This document shows, piece after piece, positions 6,707 to 10,765 of a DNA stretch of 10,765 nt; the stretch's first letter is position 1; each line of letters starts with the position of its first letter. This stretch comes from Burkholderiales bacterium (lineage in GTDB: Bacteria > Pseudomonadota > Gammaproteobacteria > Burkholderiales > CAIKXV01), in the NCBI GenBank assembly GCA_019751575.1, contig JAIENF010000014.1:1-10765 (forward strand), written 5' to 3'. Below the pieces are notes generated by a model. That model saw only the letters and a list, made by a program, of their open reading frames with translations, searched no databases and had not been told where the DNA came from. Both the position numbers and the translations under genes were made by a program.

Positions 6707-6736
6707 ATTTAATCATGTGATGCAGGCAGCGGTCAA
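6707..6736 (-). promoter_or_regulatory. Promoter of tRNA-Val
   Basis: On the minus strand TTGACC (6736-6731) and TTAAAT (6712-6707) are 18 bases apart. The -10 box ends 18 bases before the tRNA 5' end. The -35 hexamer matches consensus at five of six positions. Confidence 0.65.
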
Positions 6737-6751
6737 TCGGGCGCTGCCTGC
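6722..6751. repeat. 10-bp inverted repeat around the tRNA-Val -35 box
   Basis: GCAGGCAGCG (6722-6731) and CGCTGCCTGC (6742-6751) are perfect inverted copies with a 10-base centre holding most of the -35 hexamer. It lies between the divergent tRNA-Val and tctC genes and could be a protein site or simply a stable hairpin. Confidence 0.7.
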
Positions 6752-6759
6752 GCATCGTC

Positions 6760-6765
6760 TAGAAT
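6760..6765 (+). promoter_or_regulatory. Possible -10 box for tctC-gltX
   Basis: TAGAAT lies 37 bases before the tctC start and matches the -10 consensus at five positions. No convincing -35 hexamer is seen 16-18 bases upstream, where the sequence is part of the inverted repeat. Confidence 0.35.
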
Positions 6766-6802
6766 CGGGCTCCCTCGAATCGCATCATGTGGAGCCAGCC
6801 GG

Positions 6803-7819
6803 ATGCCCGATTGCCAGCCTTTCCCTGCCGTCGCCGCCGCGGCACGTTCCATCAAGCCCGTCGCCGCAGGGGCGATCCTCGGCGTCTTCCTGTCCGCCAG
6901 CGTCGGCTGGGCTCAGGAGCGCTATCCGGCGAAGCCGGTCCGCATCATCGTGCCGTTCCCGACGGCGGGCGTGACCGACCTGGCGGCCCGGCAGGTCGCG
7001 AACCGCCTGTCGGAAACGTGGGGGCAGCCGGTGGTGGTGGACAACCGCCCCGGCGCGGGCGGGACCATCGGCACCGAACTCGCTGCGCGTGCGCTGCCCG
7101 ACGGGTACACGCTGACCATCGGGTCGGTCAGCACGCACGCGATCGCGCCGAGCCTGTACGCAAAGCCGGGATACGACCCGGTCAAGGATTTCGCCGCGAT
7201 CACCGAGATCGCCAACACGCCGAACGTGCTGGTCATCAACGCGGCGCTGCCGGTGAAGACGCTCAAGGAACTGGTCGCGCTGGCCAAGAAGCGCCCGGGC
7301 GAACTGACCTTCGGATCGAACGGCAACGGCACCAACAACCATCTGGCCGGCGAGATGCTGCAGTCGGTCACCGGGATCCGGATGCAGCATGTGCCGTACA
7401 AGGGTTCTGCCTTCGCCACCAACGACCTGCTCGGCGGGCATATCTCGATGATGTTCGACGTGGTGCTGACGGCACTGCCGATGGTGAAGGCGGGCAAACT
7501 GCGCGCGCTCGCTGTCGCAGCGCCGGTGCGCTCGCCCGTGCTGCCGGACGTGCCCACCGCAGCCGAGGTCGGGCTGGGCGCCTTCGAAGCGGTGGTGTGG
7601 CTGGGCATGTGGGCGCCGGCTGCGGTGCCGCAGGATATCCTCGGCAAGCTGCACACGGACACCGTGGCGGTGCTCAAGCAGCCCAAGGTGCGCGAATTCT
7701 TCCTGAGCCAGGGTGCACAGGTCGTCGGATCGACGCAGGCCCAGTTCGCCGAGCGGATCCGCAGCGAGACCGCACGCTGGAAGAAGGTGATCGACGGCGC
7801 CAAGGTGCGCATCGATTGA
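6803..7819 (+). CDS. Bug/TctC-family periplasmic substrate-binding protein
   Basis: Proteins of this family are secreted solute-binding components of tripartite tricarboxylate transporters, or orphans that bind carboxylates and related compounds. The 338-residue product has an N-terminal signal peptide with a hydrophobic core (about 19-33) and a likely cut after SVGWA at residue 37. The mature start QERYPAKPVRIIVPF is typical, as are DNRPGAGGTIGTELAARALPDG, YDPVKDF, HVPYKG and LPDVPTAAEVG. The usual glycine-rich PPGGPTD loop reads FPTAGVTD here, a common variant. Start ATG 6803 has GGAG at 6791-6794, eight bases upstream. No tctA or tctB membrane genes are in the window, so it is an orphan here and its ligand is unknown. 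It lies 42 bases before gltX, so co-transcription is possible though no functional link is known. Confidence 0.93.
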   Translation: MPDCQPFPAVAAAARSIKPVAAGAILGVFLSASVGWAQERYPAKPVRIIVPFPTAGVTDLAARQVANRLSETWGQPVVVDNRPGAGGTIGTELAARALPDGYTLTIGSVSTHAIAPSLYAKPGYDPVKDFAAITEIANTPNVLVINAALPVKTLKELVALAKKRPGELTFGSNGNGTNNHLAGEMLQSVTGIRMQHVPYKGSAFATNDLLGGHISMMFDVVLTALPMVKAGKLRALAVAAPVRSPVLPDVPTAAEVGLGAFEAVVWLGMWAPAAVPQDILGKLHTDTVAVLKQPKVREFFLSQGAQVVGSTQAQFAERIRSETARWKKVIDGAKVRID

Positions 7820-7861
7820 ACCCGGGCCACCCGGCCCGGCACATGCAACAGACGGCAGACG

Positions 7862-9247
7862 ATGACCACGATCCGTACCCGCTTCGCCCCCAGCCCGACC
7901 GGCTACCTCCACATCGGCGGTGCACGCACTGCGCTGTTTTCGTGGGCCTATGCCCGCAAGCACGGCGGCAGGTTCGTGCTGCGCATCGAGGATACCGACC
8001 TGGAGCGCTCGACCCAGGCCTCGGTGCAGGCGATCCTCGACGGGCTCGCCTGGCTCGGCATCGACTGGGACGAGGGCCCGGAGTTCCAGATGCAGCGCCT
8101 GGCGCGCTACCAGGAGATCGCCGAGCGGATGATCCGCGAGGGGCATGCCTACCACTGCTATGCGACGAAGGCGGAACTGGACGAGATGCGCGAGGCGCAG
8201 CGCGCGCGCGGCGAGAAGCCGCGCTATGACGGCCGCTGGCGCGATTCGAAGCGCACGCCGCCGCCCGACGTGCCGCCGGTGGTTCGGCTGAAGAACCCGA
8301 TCGGCGGAGACGTGGTGTTCAACGACCTGGTCAAGGGGCCGATCTCGTTCGCGAACGCGGAACTCGACGACTTCGTCATCCTGCGCGCCGATGGCGTGCC
8401 CACGTACAACTTCGGCGTGGTGGTCGACGACCTCGACATGAACATCACGCACGTCATACGCGGCGACGACCATGTGAACAACACGCCGCGGCAGATCAAT
8501 GTCTACCGCGCGCTCGGCGCGAGCCTGCCGCATTTCGCCCATGTGCCGATGATCCTCGGCGCCGACGGCGAGCGCCTCTCCAAGCGCCACGGTGCGGTCA
8601 GCGTGATGCAGTACCACGACGAAGGCTACCTGCCCGAGGCGATGGTCAACTACCTCGCGCGGCTTGGCTGGTCGCACGGCGACGACGAGGTATTCAGCGT
8701 CGACCAGCTCGTGGAATGGTTCGACCTGCGCCACATCAGCCGCTCGCCGGCCCAGTTCAACCCCGAGAAGCTGGGCTGGATGAACCACGAGTACATCAAG
8801 GGCGCCGACGATGCGCGGCTCGGGCGCGAAGTGGCGCGGCGGCTGGAGGAGTCCGGGGTTGCGCTGGCCGATGGACCGTTGCCGATGGAAGCGGTGAAGC
8901 TGTTCAAGGACCGCGCACGCACGGTGGTGGAGCTGGCGGACGGCGCCCGGCTGCTCTATGCGCCGGCCGAGCCGACGCCCGAACTGCTGGCGCAGCACGT
9001 GACCGATGCGGTGCGCGTGCCGTTGCGCGAGCTGGCGGATGAACTGGCGATGCTCGCCTGGTCGCGCGAGGAGATCGGCGCACTGGTCAAGCGCAGCGCG
9101 GCCAGGCATTCACTCAAGCTGCCGCAGCTGATGATGCCGTTGCGCGCGATCATCGCGGGCACCGCGCAGACGCCGTCGCTCGATGCGGTGATTGCACTGT
9201 CTCCGCGCGAGCGGGTGCTGTCCCGGCTCGAACGCTACCTGGCCTGA
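7862..9247 (+). CDS. gltX: Glutamate--tRNA ligase
   Basis: GltX is the cytoplasmic class I synthetase that charges tRNA-Glu with glutamate, an essential step in translation. The 461-residue length is normal. The HIGH-type signature is [14 protein letters not shown] (HIGG at 17-20) and the KMSKS-type loop is LSKRHG at 239-244. Other family blocks present are [13 protein letters not shown] (38-50), [12 protein letters not shown] (182-193) and [15 protein letters not shown] (199-213). The C-terminal anticodon-binding region (about 320-461) is complete. Start ATG 7862 has only a weak ribosome site (GGCAGACG), but homology begins at once with [12 protein letters not shown]. The gene ends at TGA 9245-9247, overlapping the 3' end of the opposite-strand hydrolase by 13 bases. 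Confidence 0.98.
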   Translation: MTTIRTRFAPSPTGYLHIGGARTALFSWAYARKHGGRFVLRIEDTDLERSTQASVQAILDGLAWLGIDWDEGPEFQMQRLARYQEIAERMIREGHAYHCYATKAELDEMREAQRARGEKPRYDGRWRDSKRTPPPDVPPVVRLKNPIGGDVVFNDLVKGPISFANAELDDFVILRADGVPTYNFGVVVDDLDMNITHVIRGDDHVNNTPRQINVYRALGASLPHFAHVPMILGADGERLSKRHGAVSVMQYHDEGYLPEAMVNYLARLGWSHGDDEVFSVDQLVEWFDLRHISRSPAQFNPEKLGWMNHEYIKGADDARLGREVARRLEESGVALADGPLPMEAVKLFKDRARTVVELADGARLLYAPAEPTPELLAQHVTDAVRVPLRELADELAMLAWSREEIGALVKRSAARHSLKLPQLMMPLRAIIAGTAQTPSLDAVIALSPRERVLSRLERYLA

Positions 9248-10572
9248 GCGGCAGCCTGCCGGGCCATCATCCAGGCAAGCAGCCGGGTGCCGAGTTCGAA
9301 GTCTGCGTAGTCCATCGCTTCCCTGGCGTTGTGGCTGCCGTTGGCGTTGCGCACGAAGATCATCGCCGCGGGCAGGCCCGCGTGCACGAAGTCCTGCGCG
9401 TCGTGGCCGGCGCCGCTCGGGATGTCCATCACCGGGATGCCCAGCTCGACCGCGCCCCGGTTCAGCGTCGCGCGCAATCCCGGGTCCATCGTCGCCGGAT
9501 CCTGCGGCGAGAAGCTGCCCAGGTCGAACGCGACGCGCCGTTCGGCGGAGATCCGGGCCGCCTCGGCATGCGCGCAGTCGATCATGTGGTCGAGCACGCT
9601 GCGTTCCTGGCTGCGGTACTCGAGGCAGAAATCGACCTGGCCTGGCACCTTGGTGATCGAATGCAGGCCGGCATCGGTGAACAGCTTGCCGACGGTGTAG
9701 GTGAGGTCGCCGCCGCCAGCCCTGAGGCGGGTGGCCTCCTGTTCGAGCCGGTGCACCAGCTCCACGGTAGCCAGCACGGCGTCGCTGCGGTACTCGTGGG
9801 GTACGGCGCCCGAGTGGGTATAGGCGCCCGTGCAGCGGCTGCTGCGGGCGCGTGCCGAGCCGCGGATGGCGGTCACCACGCCGACCGGCAGGCCGAGCCG
9901 TTCCAGCACCGGTCCCTGTTCGATATGCAGCTCCAGCCAGCCGCGGTAGCGGGCGAGGTCGAGCGTGCCCTTGCCCAGTTCGACCCTGTCCGGGAAGAAG
10001 CCTGCCTCGGCCATCTGGGCGCGCAACGTCCGCCCGCTGCGGGTATTGATCGCGGAATCCAGTTCGGCCGGCGGCAGGATGCCCAGCGCCGAGCGGCTGC
10101 CGATATGGCCGCCGTGCGCGCCCGCATACCAGGCACTGGCTTCTTCGGCACGTACGCCCATCACCGTGATGTCGGTGGCGGGCACGATGTCGGCTTCGCG
10201 CAATGCGGCGATGGCGGTGAGGCCTGCGACCACCCCGGCCAGGCCGTCGAAGTTGCCGCCACTGGGCACGGAATCGATATGCGATCCGGTGATCCAGCCC
10301 GGGGCGCTGCGGTCGCGGCCGGGCAGGGTCATGTACAGGTTGCCGAACACATCGGTGCGCAGTTCGAGGCCCAGGTCGACAGCACACGCCTCGAGCAGGT
10401 CCGAGGCCTTCTGCTCGTTGGCACTGTAGGGCTCCCGCGCCATGCCGACGCCGTCAGTGGTTGCCTCGGCGATGGCCTCGAACAGGCCGGTGGCGACCGG
10501 CATTGCGCGGCGGGTGGCATCGGCGAGCACGGTTGCAGCTTGGGACAGGGCATTTGCGGGGTCTGTGGGCAT
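9235..10572 (-). CDS. M20-family Zn-dependent amidohydrolase, N-carbamoyl-L-amino-acid hydrolase type
   Basis: This family cleaves N-carbamoyl amino acids or ureido compounds such as allantoate and ureidoglycolate derivatives using two metal ions. From ATG 10572 the product has 445 residues, slightly longer than usual. Numbered from there, likely metal ligands are H98 (GSHIDS), D109 ([10 protein letters not shown]), E144 (RAEEAS), H216 (LHIEQGP) and H414 (NGSHNA). The middle lid and dimer domain follows the LHIEQG motif. GAGHDAQ near 387-393 is typical. The usual EEGxRF block is replaced by [13 protein letters not shown], so the substrate may differ. A TTG at 10635 would add 21 residues but has no ribosome site and lies against the tRNA-promoter dyad, so I prefer the ATG, itself with only a weak GGACG. 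It converges on gltX, and no transporter or hydantoinase partner is in view. The substrate is not assignable from sequence. Confidence 0.9.
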   Translation of the reverse strand: MPTDPANALSQAATVLADATRRAMPVATGLFEAIAEATTDGVGMAREPYSANEQKASDLLEACAVDLGLELRTDVFGNLYMTLPGRDRSAPGWITGSHIDSVPSGGNFDGLAGVVAGLTAIAALREADIVPATDITVMGVRAEEASAWYAGAHGGHIGSRSALGILPPAELDSAINTRSGRTLRAQMAEAGFFPDRVELGKGTLDLARYRGWLELHIEQGPVLERLGLPVGVVTAIRGSARARSSRCTGAYTHSGAVPHEYRSDAVLATVELVHRLEQEATRLRAGGGDLTYTVGKLFTDAGLHSITKVPGQVDFCLEYRSQERSVLDHMIDCAHAEAARISAERRVAFDLGSFSPQDPATMDPGLRATLNRGAVELGIPVMDIPSGAGHDAQDFVHAGLPAAMIFVRNANGSHNAREAMDYADFELGTRLLAWMMARQAAAQAR

Positions 10573-10636
10573 CGGGGACACGTCCAGCGGGGGGCGACAG
10601 GAAGGGCAGGCCAGTCGGAACAATCTAACATTCAAC

Positions 10637-10660
10637 CGCGTGCGTGTTTACACGCACGCG
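10637..10660. repeat. 10-bp inverted repeat at the tRNA-Ala promoter
   Basis: CGCGTGCGTG (10637-10646) and CACGCACGCG (10651-10660) are perfect inverted copies around TTTA, which begins the -35 hexamer. It lies between the divergent hydrolase and tRNA-Ala genes. Confidence 0.75.
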
Positions 10661-10676
10661 CAGGCCTGCGTATAAT
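10647..10676 (+). promoter_or_regulatory. Promoter of tRNA-Ala
   Basis: TTTACA (10647-10652) and a consensus TATAAT (10671-10676) are 18 bases apart, and the -10 box ends 15 bases before the tRNA 5' end. This should be a strong sigma-70 promoter. Confidence 0.85.
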
Positions 10677-10691
10677 TCGCGCCTCTCGTGT

Positions 10692-10765
<74 letters not shown>

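Noticed and set aside
6384..6755. Minus-strand frame of 123 codons through tRNA-Val
   Set aside because: It spans a tRNA gene; the SSAVEHCLHTAGATGSIPVPPT segment is the well-known spurious translation of a tRNA.
6785..9109. Minus-strand frame of 774 codons across tctC and gltX
   Set aside because: It is the complement of two unmistakable plus-strand genes; the composition is a typical shadow of GC-rich coding DNA.

Overview
The window reads as a high-GC proteobacterial chromosome, most likely a betaproteobacterium of the Burkholderiales type. The evidence is an orphan periplasmic binding protein of the Bug/TctC family (greatly expanded in that group), the style of the glutamyl-tRNA synthetase, and G/C-ending codons in the core genes. 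A high-GC gammaproteobacterium cannot be excluded.

The layout has three blocks. (1) Bases 1-2552 are a complete IS21-family insertion sequence, istA plus istB, with two terminal repeats at each end. (2) Bases 2553 to about 6613 are a lower-GC accessory block ending against the 3' end of a tRNA-Val(CAC) gene. It holds a minus-strand gene of unknown function whose 3' end is cut by the IS, the first ~97 codons of an SNF2-type helicase carrying an amber stop at codon 4, an intact gene for a duplicated helical domain plus a BRCT domain, a small gene broken by a probable one-base slip and an in-frame amber, and a hypothetical gene that overlaps it by ATGA. Together these suggest a decaying tRNA-anchored genomic island that once carried DNA-transaction or defence-type genes. 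(3) Bases 6614-10765 are ordinary chromosome: tRNA-Val (minus), a tctC-like binding-protein gene, gltX, a convergent M20-family amidohydrolase/carbamoylase gene, and tRNA-Ala(GGC) running off the right edge.

The IS genes act together: IstA is the DDE transposase and IstB its AAA+ helper. In the core block, tctC and gltX are co-directional 42 bases apart, and the hydrolase gene converges on gltX with a 13-base overlap. Both tRNA promoters have the -35 hexamer in the centre of a perfect 10-bp inverted repeat, although the repeat sequences differ. No complete new system can be shown here. The best leads are the TerB-like/BRCT protein, the run of TAG-interrupted but otherwise open frames in the island, and the paired tRNA-promoter dyads.
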